Shown here one piece after another: positions 1 to 12,028 of a stretch of DNA of 40,669 nucleotides (position 1 is the stretch's first letter; every line of letters begins with the position of its first letter). The notes below the pieces were generated by a model. It worked only from the letters and a program-made list of their open reading frames with translations. It had not been told where the DNA came from and made no database searches. This stretch comes from Actinomycetes bacterium (GTDB lineage: Bacteria; Actinomycetota; Acidimicrobiia; Acidimicrobiales; RAAP-2), in contig JAKAPH010000004.1 in assembly GCA_021807265.1 (NCBI GenBank), positions 1 to 40,669 of the forward strand, in the 5' to 3' direction. Position numbers and translations under genes: made by a program.

Positions 1-27
1 AAAACCAACCCAGGAGGAAAGATTAAA

Positions 28-294
28 ATGGCAAATACAGACTCGGTTGCGTCTGCGGTACGCATCGCCGGTGCGCTCGTCGGTGGCGGTCTCGCCCTCG
101 GCGGTGGCGCCATCGGTGCGGCGATCGGTGACGGTCTCGCCGGTAGCCAGACCATCGCGGCCATTGCCCGCCAGCCCGAGATCGAGAACAAGGCTCGTCA
201 GTACTTCTTCTTGACGGTCGGACTGGTGGAGGCCATGTACTTCATCAACCTGCTGTTCATGGTGGTCTTCGTCTACGTCTTCAAAGCGCAGTAG
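28..294 (+). CDS. atpE: F0F1 ATP synthase subunit c
   Basis: 88 aa two-TM proteolipid: [26 protein letters not shown] loop, TM2 with carboxylate LVEAMYFI; followed by the rest of the atp operon. Confidence 0.97.
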   Translation: MANTDSVASAVRIAGALVGGGLALGGGAIGAAIGDGLAGSQTIAAIARQPEIENKARQYFFLTVGLVEAMYFINLLFMVVFVYVFKAQ

Positions 295-299
295 TTCCT

Positions 300-335
300 A
301 CGTTGGTCAGCCCACGTGGGTGGGCTGACCAACGT
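300..335 (+). promoter_or_regulatory. Intercistronic hairpin between atpE and atpF, no following T-tract
   Basis: acgttggtcagccca-cgtggg-tgggctgaccaacgt, 15-bp perfect inverted repeat. Confidence 0.7.
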
Positions 336-367
336 GTTCACCCACAAGTCAAAGTAGGACTCTCGAG

Positions 368-889
368 ATGATTGGCTCATCAATCTTCCTTCTCCCGAAC
401 GGCACGTTCTTCGTCGAACTGCTGGTGTTCGCCGTGATCGTGCTGATCATGGCCAAGTACGTGCTGCCCCCGCTCAACAAGGCGATGGAGGGACGTCAGG
501 AGAAGATCCGCGCGTCACTGGAGGCCGCCGACCAGGCGCGCGCCGAGGCCGCCGCCGCCGGCGACGAGCGGGCCCAAGTGCTCGCCCAGGCGCGGGACCA
601 GGCGCGCGAGATCGTCGCCGCCGCCCAGGCCCTGGCCGACCAGGTCAAGGCTGAGGCCGGCGGACGAGGCCAGGCCGAGTTCGACCGGATCGTGGGCTCG
701 GCCAACGACGAAGTCGCCACGGCGCGCCAGCGCGCCATCGAGGAGGCCTCGGCGCGCATCGGCGAGATCGTCTTTGACTTGGTGAACAAGATCGTCGGCC
801 GCGAGGTCGACCAGCAGACCCACCAGGACCTCATCCGCGAGGCGGTCGCCGCCCTCACGGCCGAGGCGCAGCGCGGAACGAGTCGCTGA
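368..889 (+). CDS. atpF: F0F1 ATP synthase subunit b
   Basis: N-terminal TM then long Ala/Glu/Arg-rich helix; position between atpE and atpH. Confidence 0.95.
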   Translation: MIGSSIFLLPNGTFFVELLVFAVIVLIMAKYVLPPLNKAMEGRQEKIRASLEAADQARAEAAAAGDERAQVLAQARDQAREIVAAAQALADQVKAEAGGRGQAEFDRIVGSANDEVATARQRAIEEASARIGEIVFDLVNKIVGREVDQQTHQDLIREAVAALTAEAQRGTSR

Positions 890-891
890 CC

Positions 892-1803
892 ATGCTGCCC
901 AAGCTCGAAGGTTACGCCGCCGCCCTCCTGGGAACGTTGGAAGCGGCTGACCTCACGACGGTCGCCAGCGACCTGGTCGCGCTCGAAGAGACCGTACTGA
1001 CCCGCGCCGACCTGCGCGGCGTGCTCGCGGACACCTCGATCGCCGGACCGGTGCGCGGCGCCATCGTGCGCGAGCTGCTGGCGAACAAGGTGGCGACCAC
1101 CACGATGCGCCTGGCGGTCTTCGCCGCGACGACCGCGCCCGCCCAAGAGGTGCCGCGCGCGATCGGCGAGCTGAGCCAGAACGCGCACCACCTGCTCGCT
1201 CACGGGTTCATCGAGCAGAGCAACCTCGGACTGCTCGGGGCGCGCAAGCGCGTCGCCGGGTTCGCCGACGCGATCCTCGAGGACCTGGCGACCGACGACT
1301 TCGCCGCGATCGAGCGCGAGCTGTTCACCTGGGCGCGCACCATCGAGGAGAACCAGGAGCTGCGCCGCCTGCTCGTGGACCGCGACGCTCCGCTCGACGC
1401 GCGCGTCGCGGTGACCGACCAGTTGCTGCGCGGACGCGTCAGTGCCGCCTCGCTCGCCCTCGCGCGCTACGTCATCACCGGCGGGCGCCCCCGCGACGTC
1501 GTGGGCACGCTCGACTACCTCGTGGACCACGTCGCCGAGGCGCGCAACTGGCGCGTCGCGCGCGTGCACAGCGCCCGCGCGCTCGACGAGCGCGACCAGG
1601 CCGACCTCGCGCGTTCGCTCAGCTCGCTCACCGGCAGCTCGGTGGAGCTGCAGGTCGCCGAAGAGCCCGACCTGCTCGGTGGGGTCCTCGTCGAGGTGGG
1701 CGACTTGCGCCTGGACGCCACGACCCGCGGCCGCCTCGCCACGCTGCGCGACGCCGTCGCGAGCGGCCACTTGTACGAATCAGCTTTGAAGCAAAACGAT
1801 TAA
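892..1803 (+). CDS. atpH: F0F1 ATP synthase subunit delta
   Basis: Position between atpF and atpA; C-terminal LLGGVLVEVGDLRLDATTRGRL typical of the delta/OSCP family. Confidence 0.93.
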   Translation: MLPKLEGYAAALLGTLEAADLTTVASDLVALEETVLTRADLRGVLADTSIAGPVRGAIVRELLANKVATTTMRLAVFAATTAPAQEVPRAIGELSQNAHHLLAHGFIEQSNLGLLGARKRVAGFADAILEDLATDDFAAIERELFTWARTIEENQELRRLLVDRDAPLDARVAVTDQLLRGRVSAASLALARYVITGGRPRDVVGTLDYLVDHVAEARNWRVARVHSARALDERDQADLARSLSSLTGSSVELQVAEEPDLLGGVLVEVGDLRLDATTRGRLATLRDAVASGHLYESALKQND

Positions 1804-1818
1804 GAAAAGGAAACTGTG

Positions 1819-3336
1819 ATGACTGAGCTCACCATTAGTGCCACGGAGATCACCGAGGCGCTGCGCAAGCACGTCGCTGACTTCAATCCGGCGGTCGGCG
1901 CCGAGCAGGTCGGGCGCGTCGTCGAAGTCGGCGACGGCATCGCGCGCGTGTCGGGACTGCCCTCGGCCAAGGTGAACGAACTGCTCGAGTTCGAGGACGG
2001 CACCGTCGGCCTGGCGATGAACCTCGACGAGGAGACCATCGGTGCGGTCGTGCTCGGCTCGGTCGACAAGATCGAGGAAGACCAGATCGTTCGCTCGACG
2101 GGCCGGATCCTTTCGATGCCGGTCGGTGACGCGATGCTCGGACGCGTGGTCAACGCGCTCGGCGAGCCCATCGACGGCCGCGGGCCGCTGGTGAACCCCC
2201 AGTCGCGCCGCATGGAGGTCCAGGCACCTGGCATCATCGGCCGTCAGCCGGTGGGCGAGCCCCTCCAGACGGGCATCAAGGCCATCGACGCGATGACCCC
2301 GATCGGCCGCGGCCAGCGCGAGCTGATTATCGGCGACCGCAAGACGGGCAAGACCACGGTCGCCATCGACACGATCCTGAACCAGAAGGGCCAGGGCGTG
2401 AAGTGCATCTACGTGGCCATCGGTCAGAAGAACTCGTCGGTCGCCCAGACCGTCAAGACCCTCGAGGACCACGGCGCCATGGAGTACACCGTGGTCGTCG
2501 TCGCCTCGGCCGGCGACCCCGCACCGTTCAAGTTCCTCGCGCCCTACGCGGGCTGCGCGATCGGCCAGCAGTGGATGGACGGCGGCGAGCACGCGCTCGT
2601 GGTCTACGACGACCTGTCCAAGCAGGCCGAGGCCTACCGCCAGATCTCGCTGCTGCTGCGGCGCCCACCGGGCCGCGAGGCGTACCCCGGCGACGTCTTC
2701 TACCTGCACAGCCGCCTGCTCGAGCGCGCGGCGAAGCTCTCCGACGAGCTCGGCGGCGGGTCGATGACGGCCCTGCCGATCATCGAGACCAAGGCCGGCG
2801 ACATCTCGGCCTACATCCCGACCAACGTGATCTCGATCACCGACGGCCAGGTCTTCCTCGAGTCCGACCTCTTCTACTCGGGCGTTCGCCCGGCGATCAA
2901 CGTCGGTAACTCGGTGTCGCGCGTCGGTGGCGCGGCCCAGATCAAGGCCATGAAGTCGGTGGCGGGCACGCTCAAGATCGACCTGGCCCAGTTCCGCGAC
3001 CTCGAGTCCTTCGCGACCTTCGGCTCGGAGCTCGACAAGTCGTCCCAGGCCCAGCTCGACCGCGGCTACCGCCTGACCGAGCTGCTCAAGCAGGGTCTGA
3101 ACGCGCCGGTGCCGGTCGAGGAGCAAGTCATCGTGATCTACGCGGGTACCCGCGGCTGGCTGGACACCGTGCCGGTCACCGACGTGCGCCGGTTCGAGAC
3201 CGAGCTGCTGGCGACGTTCCGTGCCAAGCACCCCGAGCTGCTCGAGCAGATCCGCACCAAGGGCGTCCTGCCCGACACCGACGCGGTCGACGCGGCGATG
3301 CGCAGCTTCGTCGACAACTTCGCCGTCAGCAACTAG
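1819..3336 (+). CDS. atpA: F0F1 ATP synthase subunit alpha
   Basis: [20 protein letters not shown]-loop, [27 protein letters not shown] 1819 preferred over upstream GTG 1816. Confidence 0.97.
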   Translation: MTELTISATEITEALRKHVADFNPAVGAEQVGRVVEVGDGIARVSGLPSAKVNELLEFEDGTVGLAMNLDEETIGAVVLGSVDKIEEDQIVRSTGRILSMPVGDAMLGRVVNALGEPIDGRGPLVNPQSRRMEVQAPGIIGRQPVGEPLQTGIKAIDAMTPIGRGQRELIIGDRKTGKTTVAIDTILNQKGQGVKCIYVAIGQKNSSVAQTVKTLEDHGAMEYTVVVVASAGDPAPFKFLAPYAGCAIGQQWMDGGEHALVVYDDLSKQAEAYRQISLLLRRPPGREAYPGDVFYLHSRLLERAAKLSDELGGGSMTALPIIETKAGDISAYIPTNVISITDGQVFLESDLFYSGVRPAINVGNSVSRVGGAAQIKAMKSVAGTLKIDLAQFRDLESFATFGSELDKSSQAQLDRGYRLTELLKQGLNAPVPVEEQVIVIYAGTRGWLDTVPVTDVRRFETELLATFRAKHPELLEQIRTKGVLPDTDAVDAAMRSFVDNFAVSN

Positions 3337-3362
3337 GACCAGCGAGCTAGGAAGGAGGAGAC

Positions 3363-5694
<2,332 letters not shown>

Positions 5695-5696
5695 TC

Positions 5697-6128
5697 GTGG
5701 CCACGTTGATGGTTGAGATCGTGACGCCCGAGACGGCGTTGTGGCGCGGGGAGGCGAACGCGCTCATCGCGCGCTCGTCCGACGGCGACTTCACGATCCT
5801 GCCCCAGCACACCGAGACCGTCGGCGACATCGTCGCGGGCGTGGTGCGGGTCCAGACCAACGAGGGCGAACTCGCCTTCGCGGTGCACGGCGGCTACTTC
5901 CAGGTCGGCCCCGGCGACGTCGACGGCGAGACGCGCGCGACGGTGCTGGCCGGGGTCGCTGAGCGCACGACCGACATCGACGTGGCTCGAGCCCAGGCCG
6001 CCAAGGAGCGCGCCGAGGCCGAGCTCGCGGCGATGACCAAGGGCGACGCCGAAGACCACGCCAACTTCTACCTCGCGCAGTCCTCGCTCGAGCGCGCCGA
6101 GCTGCGCCTACGCGCGGCTGCGCACTAG
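5697..6128 (+). CDS. atpC: F0F1 ATP synthase subunit epsilon
   Basis: VEIVTPETALWRGEANALIARSSDGDFTILPQHTETVG; operon position; GTG start. Confidence 0.94.
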   Translation: MATLMVEIVTPETALWRGEANALIARSSDGDFTILPQHTETVGDIVAGVVRVQTNEGELAFAVHGGYFQVGPGDVDGETRATVLAGVAERTTDIDVARAQAAKERAEAELAAMTKGDAEDHANFYLAQSSLERAELRLRAAAH

Positions 6129-6472
6129 CGAGTCGCTGACCGGCGCAGCGACGGCGCCGGGTCGCGGCGCATCGCGTCGTTGAGTCGCGGGCGGACGCGG
6201 GCGAGGTAGTAGAGGGCGACGACCACGATCGTCGTGTCGGTCGCGAGGAACAGCAGCGTCATGGCGAGCACCCAGTGCCACTTGGCTCGCCCGACATCGG
6301 CAAAGGCCCAGGCGGGCGTTCCCACAAGGTGCCCGAACGCCCACGCGAGCACGACGACGACGACCACCACCAGCACCGAGCCGGCGGTCGCGACGGCCCC
6401 GCCTCCGGTGATGAGCGCGAGGTGCACGCCGAGTAACTGGATAACTATCGACGTCGTCGCGAGCAGCGCCAC
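6125..6472 (-). CDS. Hypothetical membrane protein (about three hydrophobic segments)
   Basis: 115 aa ORF with hydrophobic stretches; convergent with atpC, stop codons overlapping in CTAG. Confidence 0.6.
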   Translation of the reverse strand: MALLATTSIVIQLLGVHLALITGGGAVATAGSVLVVVVVVVLAWAFGHLVGTPAWAFADVGRAKWHWVLAMTLLFLATDTTIVVVALYYLARVRPRLNDAMRRDPAPSLRRSATR

Positions 6473-6502
6473 GGGACCTCCGAGGTCACCCTATCGTTCT
6501 AG

Positions 6503-6934
6503 CTAGCGAGCGTTCACGTACTCCAACAGGTCGCGCCGCTCGACTTCGAGCTCGCCGACGCGGGCCTTCACGACGTCGCCGATCGACACGAGCCCGACCA
6601 ACTGGCCGTTCTCCACGACCGGGACGTGGCGGATGCGCTTGTCGGTCATCGTGGTCATGAGCTCGTTAAGCGACGTGGCCTCGTGGCACGTGATGACCGC
6701 GGTGGTCATGAGCGCAGCGACCCGCAGGTCGAGGGCGTCGGCGCCCTCGCGCGCGAAGGCTCGCACCACGTCGCGCTCGCTCAGCATCCCGGCGAGCGGT
6801 CCCGTGCCGCCGGTTACGACGAGGGCACCGATCCCGCGCTCCTTGAGCATCGCAATCGCGTCGTGTACCGAACGCTCCTGATTAATGGTGGCGACGTCGC
6901 GCCCCTTGGTCGCCAACAAGTTGGCTACGTTCAC
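6503..6934 (-). CDS. CBS-domain-pair protein
   Basis: Two CBS motifs (GIGALVVTGGTGPLAGMLSERDVVRAF; RIRHVPVVENGQLVGLVSIGDVVKA); GTG start at 6934 chosen after a purine-rich stretch. Confidence 0.85.
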   Translation of the reverse strand: MNVANLLATKGRDVATINQERSVHDAIAMLKERGIGALVVTGGTGPLAGMLSERDVVRAFAREGADALDLRVAALMTTAVITCHEATSLNELMTTMTDKRIRHVPVVENGQLVGLVSIGDVVKARVGELEVERRDLLEYVNAR

Positions 6935-7031
6935 TCCGGCCTCCTCAACTCGCACGAGTAGTCCTCGTAGCCGGACCCTAACGCGAGACGCCGCGAGTCG
7001 CAACGCGAACGCTCGTGCACTCCTTCACGAA

Positions 7032-8021
7032 TCAGAAGGCGGGGGTCGTGAACTCCTGGAGCTTGTTGTGCCGGTGGAAGGTCTCGATCGTGCGCACGGT
7101 GCCCGACTGCGAGCGAACGACGAGCGACTGGGTGGTCGCGCCGAACTCGGTGAAACGCACGCCCTTCAAGAAGTCGCCGTCGGTCACCGCGGTCGCCGAG
7201 AAGTAGCAGTTGTCGCCGGTCACCAGGTCGTCGGTGGTGAGCACGCGGTCGAGGTCGTAGCCCATCGCCTCGGCGGTCTCGCGCTCGACTTCGTCGCGCG
7301 GGTGCAGCACGCCCTGGATCTCGCCGCCGAGTCCCTTCAGGGCCGCGGCCGCGATGACGCCCTCGGGCGTGCCGCCGATGCCGAGCAGTAGGTCGGCGCC
7401 CGAGTTCGGCCAGCCGGTCGCGATGGCGCCGGTGACGTCGCCGTCAGAGATCAGCAGGACGCGCGCCCCGGCTTCGCGGACTTCGCCGATCAGTTCGTGG
7501 TGGCGGGGTCGGTCGAGCACGACGACGCCGAGCTCCTGGACCGGCTTGCCGAGCCGCTTGGCGAGCTCGCGCAGGTTCTCGGTGGGCGTGGCGTTGATGT
7601 CGACGGCGCCGCGTCCGCGCGGGCCGACGGCAATCTTGCGCATGTAGACGCACGGGCCCGGGTTGAACATGGTGCCGCGCTCGGAGAGCGCGATGACCGA
7701 GACGGCGCCCTTGCGGCCCATGGCGGTCATCGTCGTGCCGTCAATCGGGTCGACGGCGACGTCGACCATCGGGGGCTCGCCGTTACCGATGTGCTCGCCG
7801 TTGAAGAGCATCGGGGCTTCGTCCTTCTCGCCCTCGCCGATCACGACGATCCCGTCCATCGCGACGGCGCCGAGTACGAAGCGCATGGCGTCCACGGCGG
7901 CGCCGTCGGCGGCCATCTTGTCGCCGCGACCGGCCCAGCGGGCCGCCGCGATGGCCGCCGCCTCCGTCACGCGAATCATTTCCAGGGCGATATTGCGATC
8001 TGGTACCGAGGGTGGTTGCAC
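7032..8021 (-). CDS. glpX: Class II fructose-1,6-bisphosphatase
   Basis: VIGEGEKDEAPMLFNGE, DPIDGTT, GIGGTPEGVIAAAALK; GTG start inferred. Confidence 0.95.
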   Translation of the reverse strand: MQPPSVPDRNIALEMIRVTEAAAIAAARWAGRGDKMAADGAAVDAMRFVLGAVAMDGIVVIGEGEKDEAPMLFNGEHIGNGEPPMVDVAVDPIDGTTMTAMGRKGAVSVIALSERGTMFNPGPCVYMRKIAVGPRGRGAVDINATPTENLRELAKRLGKPVQELGVVVLDRPRHHELIGEVREAGARVLLISDGDVTGAIATGWPNSGADLLLGIGGTPEGVIAAAALKGLGGEIQGVLHPRDEVERETAEAMGYDLDRVLTTDDLVTGDNCYFSATAVTDGDFLKGVRFTEFGATTQSLVVRSQSGTVRTIETFHRHNKLQEFTTPAF

Positions 8022-8094
8022 GGTAGAAAGCGTAGTCCGCTGGGCACGAGGGGGTCCGGCTGAGGCACCCCGGCGAAGCGGCAATACTGGATGG

Positions 8095-9357
8095 GTGAGT
8101 TCGTTGTTGGTCAAGCCCGCGGGTCCGTTGTCGGGCGACGTCCAGGCCTTCGGCGCGAAGAACGCGGTCTTGAAGGAGATGGCGGCGTGCCTGCTCGCGA
8201 GCGGCGTGCACCACCTGACCAACGTGCCCGCGATCAGCGACGTCGCCGTCATGACCGAGCTGCTGGAGGCGGTGGGCTGCACCGTCGTGACCGGCGAGCA
8301 CCAGCTGACCATCACCGTTCCCGACGCGCGCGACCTGCACCCCATCGCGCCGGCCCATCTCTTTGAGGCCATGCGGGCCTCCATCGTCGTGCTGGGCCCG
8401 CTGCTCGCGCGCTGCGGCGAGGCCCACATGGCCCTGCCGGGGGGCGACGACTTCGGACTGCGCCCGATCAACTTCCACACCGACGGCCTCTCGGCGATGG
8501 GCGCCGACTTCCACAACGACCGCACCTCGATCCACGCCACGACGACCCGGCCCCGGCTGCGCGCGACGCGCATCACGCTCGAGTACCCGAGCCACACGGC
8601 GACCGACAACCTACTGATGGCCTGTGTGCTGGCCGAGGGCCGGTCGGTCATCGACAACGCCGCGCGCGAGCCCGAGGTCGAGGACCTCGGCCACCAGCTC
8701 ATCGCGATGGGCGCGCGCATCGAGGGACTGGGCACGTCGCGGCTCACCATCGACGGCGTCGAGTCACTGCGCGCCGCCGACCACGAGGTCATCCCCGACC
8801 GTGTCGTCGCGGCGACCTACCTCGCGGCCGGGTTGATCACCGGCGGCGCGGTGCGCGTCATCGACGCGCGCGCCGATCACATGGAGATGCTCCTGCACAA
8901 GATCGAGGCGATGGGCGGCGTCGTGGACGTGACCGGGCCGGGCGTCGTCGTTCGTGGTCCGAGCCGGCTGCGGGGCTGTGACGTCTCGACCTTGCCCTAC
9001 CCCGGGGTGGCGACCGACTACAAGCCACTCATCACCACGATGCTCGCCGTCGCCGACGGGGTCTCGGTGGTGACCGAGAACCTCTTCGCGGGGCGCTTTC
9101 GCTACGTCGACGAACTGGTACGGCTGGGCTCGAACATCACCACCGACGGCCACCACGCGATGATCCGCGGCGTCGACCACCTGGTCGGCACGACGGTGCG
9201 CGGCGCCGACATCCGCGCCGCCGCGGCCCTCGTGCTCGCGGGACTGGTCGCCGACGGCGCCACGACCGTCGAGGGGTTCGAGCACATCGAGCGCGGCTAC
9301 GACGACTTCGTGGGGCGACTCACCAGCCTCGGCGCGCGGATCGACCGAATCCGATGA
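8095..9357 (+). CDS. murA: UDP-N-acetylglucosamine 1-carboxyvinyltransferase
   Basis: GAKNAVLK, ALPGGDDFGLRPINFH, NAAREPEVEDL, PDRVVAATY, PYPGVATD; GTG start. Confidence 0.9.
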   Translation: MSSLLVKPAGPLSGDVQAFGAKNAVLKEMAACLLASGVHHLTNVPAISDVAVMTELLEAVGCTVVTGEHQLTITVPDARDLHPIAPAHLFEAMRASIVVLGPLLARCGEAHMALPGGDDFGLRPINFHTDGLSAMGADFHNDRTSIHATTTRPRLRATRITLEYPSHTATDNLLMACVLAEGRSVIDNAAREPEVEDLGHQLIAMGARIEGLGTSRLTIDGVESLRAADHEVIPDRVVAATYLAAGLITGGAVRVIDARADHMEMLLHKIEAMGGVVDVTGPGVVVRGPSRLRGCDVSTLPYPGVATDYKPLITTMLAVADGVSVVTENLFAGRFRYVDELVRLGSNITTDGHHAMIRGVDHLVGTTVRGADIRAAAALVLAGLVADGATTVEGFEHIERGYDDFVGRLTSLGARIDRIR

Positions 9358-10316
9358 TCGCGCGCGACCCCGACGAGCTGATCGCCGAGGCGGCCCGCGG
9401 GTCGCGCACGGCCCTGGCGCGACTCATCACCTACGTGGAGTCCGGCGGTTCGAGACAGCGCGCCACCGTCTCGCGCGCCTACGCGACGCCCGCCCCCTAC
9501 GTGGTCGGGCTCACGGGTCCGCCCGGCGCCGGCAAGTCCACGCTCACCGACCAGCTGATCAAGACCGCGCTCGAGAGCGGCTCCTTTGACGGGGCGCAGC
9601 CCTTCGACCAGGTTGGCGTGCTCTGCGTGGACCCGAGCTCGCCCTTCACGGGCGGCGCCATCCTCGGCGACCGGATCCGCATGCAGGACCACGCGACCAA
9701 CGAGCACGTCTTCATCCGCTCGATGGCCACGCGCGGCCACCTCGGCGGTCTCTCGCTCGCGGTGCCCGACGCCATCCGGGTCCTCGGCGCGGCGGGCTTC
9801 TCGGTCGTCTTCGTTGAGACCGTCGGCGTCGGGCAGATGGAGGTCGATATCGCCTCGGCGGCCGACACCACCATCGTGGTGACCAACCCGGGCTGGGGTG
9901 ACTCGATGCAGGCCAATAAGGCCGGGCTCCTCGAGGTCGCCGACATCTTCGTCATCAACAAGGCCGACCGCGCGGGACTGCGCGAGACCCGCCGGGACCT
10001 CGAGCAGATGCTCGAGCTCGGCACCGCCAAAGAGCCCCGACCGCCCATCCTCGAGACGGTGGCGAGCAGCGGTGCGGGCGCCGGCGAACTCTGGCGGGCG
10101 ATCATCGAGCACCGCCGGCTCGTGACGGGCACCCAGCAGGACCACCACCGCGCGGCCCAGGCTCGCGCCGAGCTCGACCGTGTGCTCTCGGTGATGCTGC
10201 GCGCGCGAATCGGCGAGCTCGCCGAGGGCGCGGCCTACACCGAGCAGGTCGCCGCGCTCATCGACGGGCGGACCGATCCCTACCGCGCGGCCGAAGCGTT
10301 ACTCTCAGAGACGTGA
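9354..10316 (+). CDS. meaB: MeaB/ArgK-family P-loop GTPase (methylmalonyl-CoA mutase chaperone type)
   Basis: GLTGPPGAGKSTLTDQLI, VDPSSPFTGGAILGDRIRM, RGHLGG, ETVGVGQ; overlaps murA stop by ATGA. Confidence 0.9.
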   Translation: MIARDPDELIAEAARGSRTALARLITYVESGGSRQRATVSRAYATPAPYVVGLTGPPGAGKSTLTDQLIKTALESGSFDGAQPFDQVGVLCVDPSSPFTGGAILGDRIRMQDHATNEHVFIRSMATRGHLGGLSLAVPDAIRVLGAAGFSVVFVETVGVGQMEVDIASAADTTIVVTNPGWGDSMQANKAGLLEVADIFVINKADRAGLRETRRDLEQMLELGTAKEPRPPILETVASSGAGAGELWRAIIEHRRLVTGTQQDHHRAAQARAELDRVLSVMLRARIGELAEGAAYTEQVAALIDGRTDPYRAAEALLSET

Positions 10317-10765
10317 TCGCCGAGTCAGTCGTCTTTGACCTCTTGTTCCTCGTCCACATCCTCGCCGCCGTCGCGACCATCACGGTCGTGGTGGTGATGC
10401 GAGCCGGGGCGTCGGCCGTCGCCGGCGGCGCTGACTCGGTGGTCCAACGGCGCCGGTTCCCCGCCCACAGCAACTGGGCCGCGAGGGTTGTCCACCTCGT
10501 GGTACTGAGTGGCCTGGCCACGGCGGCAACGGGCGACAGTGCCGACTCGTTCGGCCGGCCCTTCGTGATCGTGGGCTTGCTCTGCTACCTGGCCATTGCC
10601 GGTCACCTCGAAGTACGCACACTGCCCCTGGAGCGCAAGGTGGCCGACGAGATCGCCCGCAGCGGCGTGGCCGAGGCCGCGATGGGCCGCCAACTCACCC
10701 GTTCGATCGACGTCATCGGGACCCTGCTCGCGGTGGCCCTGGTGGCGATGATCGTCCAGTTCTAG
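10313..10765 (+). CDS. Hypothetical membrane protein
   Basis: 150 aa with several hydrophobic helices; GTG start overlapping the meaB stop. Confidence 0.7.
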   Translation: MIAESVVFDLLFLVHILAAVATITVVVVMRAGASAVAGGADSVVQRRRFPAHSNWAARVVHLVVLSGLATAATGDSADSFGRPFVIVGLLCYLAIAGHLEVRTLPLERKVADEIARSGVAEAAMGRQLTRSIDVIGTLLAVALVAMIVQF

Positions 10766-10771
10766 CGGCGC

Positions 10772-12028
10772 CTACAGGAAGGTCGCGCGCCCCACCATGC
10801 CGGCCGCGACCGTGGCGTTGGTGACCTCGTCGATCAGCACGAAGCTCCCGGTGACCCGGTTGTCGCGGTAGTCGTCGACCACGAGCGGGTCGGCGGTCGC
10901 GAGCTGGACGAGCCCGATGTCGTTCGTGCGCAACTCGTCGCCGGGGTCGACCGACAGCGTCGCGACGTCCACGACGCCGTCGAGGCTCACGATGCGCGCG
11001 GGCGTGACCCGGGTCGTGTGCTTCAGGCGCAGCCGCGAGCCCGTGGTGAGCGGCCGCTCGCCGAACCAGCAGACGGTCGCGGCGATCTCGCGCGTGACGT
11101 GGGGCAGTGGCGCGCCGGCGAGCAGGTCGCCGCGCCCGGCGTCGGTCTCGTCGGCGAGTGCCACGTCGATCGAGAGCCCGACCGCCCCGTCAACGTCGGC
11201 CCCGCTGTGCAGGGTGTTGAGCGCGGTGATCGTCGTCTCGATGCCCGCGGGCAGCAGGGTCACGACGTCACCCTCGTGCAGGGCCTCGCCGTTCACCATG
11301 CCGGCGTAGGTGCGCCCGCCGCCGGGCTGGCGCAGGACCCACTGGATCGGTAGGCGCGCGCCGTTGGTCGCATTGGACCAGGCGCCGGCGTCGCTCGTCT
11401 CGAGGGCCTCGAGCACGGTGGGTCCGGCGTACCACGGGGTGTGGTCCGAGGCGTCCACGACGTTGTCGCCGAGCAGGGCCGAGGTGGGCACGCAGGTGAT
11501 CGCGTCAAAGCCCAGCTCGCCGGCCACGGTCTCGACCTCGTCGACGACGCTCTGGAAGGCGGTCGGTGACCAGTGCACCGCGTCCATCTTGTTGACCGCG
11601 ACCACCAGCCCGCGCACGCCGAGCAGCGCGGCGATGCACAGGTGGCGCCGGGTCTGCTCCTTGAGCCCGTGCGCGACGTCGACCACCACGAGCGCTAGGT
11701 CGGCCGTTGAGGCGCCGGTGGCCATGTTGCGGGTGTACTGCACGTGGCCCGGGCAGTCGGCGATGATGAACTTTCGCTGGGGGGTCGACGCGTAGCGGTA
11801 GGCGACGTCGATGGTGATGCCCTGCTCGCGCTCGGCGCGCAGGCCGTCGGTCACGAAGCTCAGGTCGAGGTCGCCGACGCCGCGGCGCTCGGAGGCGTTG
11901 ACCACGGCGTCGAGTTGGTCGTCGAAGAGCTGGCGGGTGTCCACGAGCAGCCGGCCGATGAGCGTCGACTTGCCGTCGTCGACGGACCCGACGGTCGCGA
12001 GTCGCAAGATGTCTGTCGTGAGCTCCAC
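10772..12028 (-). CDS. cysN: Sulfate adenylyltransferase subunit 1 (GTPase)
   Basis: GSVDDGKSTLIGRLL, EREQGITIDVAYRY, ADCPGHVQYTRNM; no APS-kinase domain. Confidence 0.95.
   Translation of the reverse strand: MELTTDILRLATVGSVDDGKSTLIGRLLVDTRQLFDDQLDAVVNASERRGVGDLDLSFVTDGLRAEREQGITIDVAYRYASTPQRKFIIADCPGHVQYTRNMATGASTADLALVVVDVAHGLKEQTRRHLCIAALLGVRGLVVAVNKMDAVHWSPTAFQSVVDEVETVAGELGFDAITCVPTSALLGDNVVDASDHTPWYAGPTVLEALETSDAGAWSNATNGARLPIQWVLRQPGGGRTYAGMVNGEALHEGDVVTLLPAGIETTITALNTLHSGADVDGAVGLSIDVALADETDAGRGDLLAGAPLPHVTREIAATVCWFGERPLTTGSRLRLKHTTRVTPARIVSLDGVVDVATLSVDPGDELRTNDIGLVQLATADPLVVDDYRDNRVTGSFVLIDEVTNATVAAGMVGRATFL

Noticed and set aside
496-1770. Long minus-strand ORFs across the atp operon (424, 483, 455, 461 aa)
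   Set aside because: Antisense to well-recognised atp genes, low-complexity Arg/His/Asp-rich translations typical of shadow ORFs in high-GC DNA.
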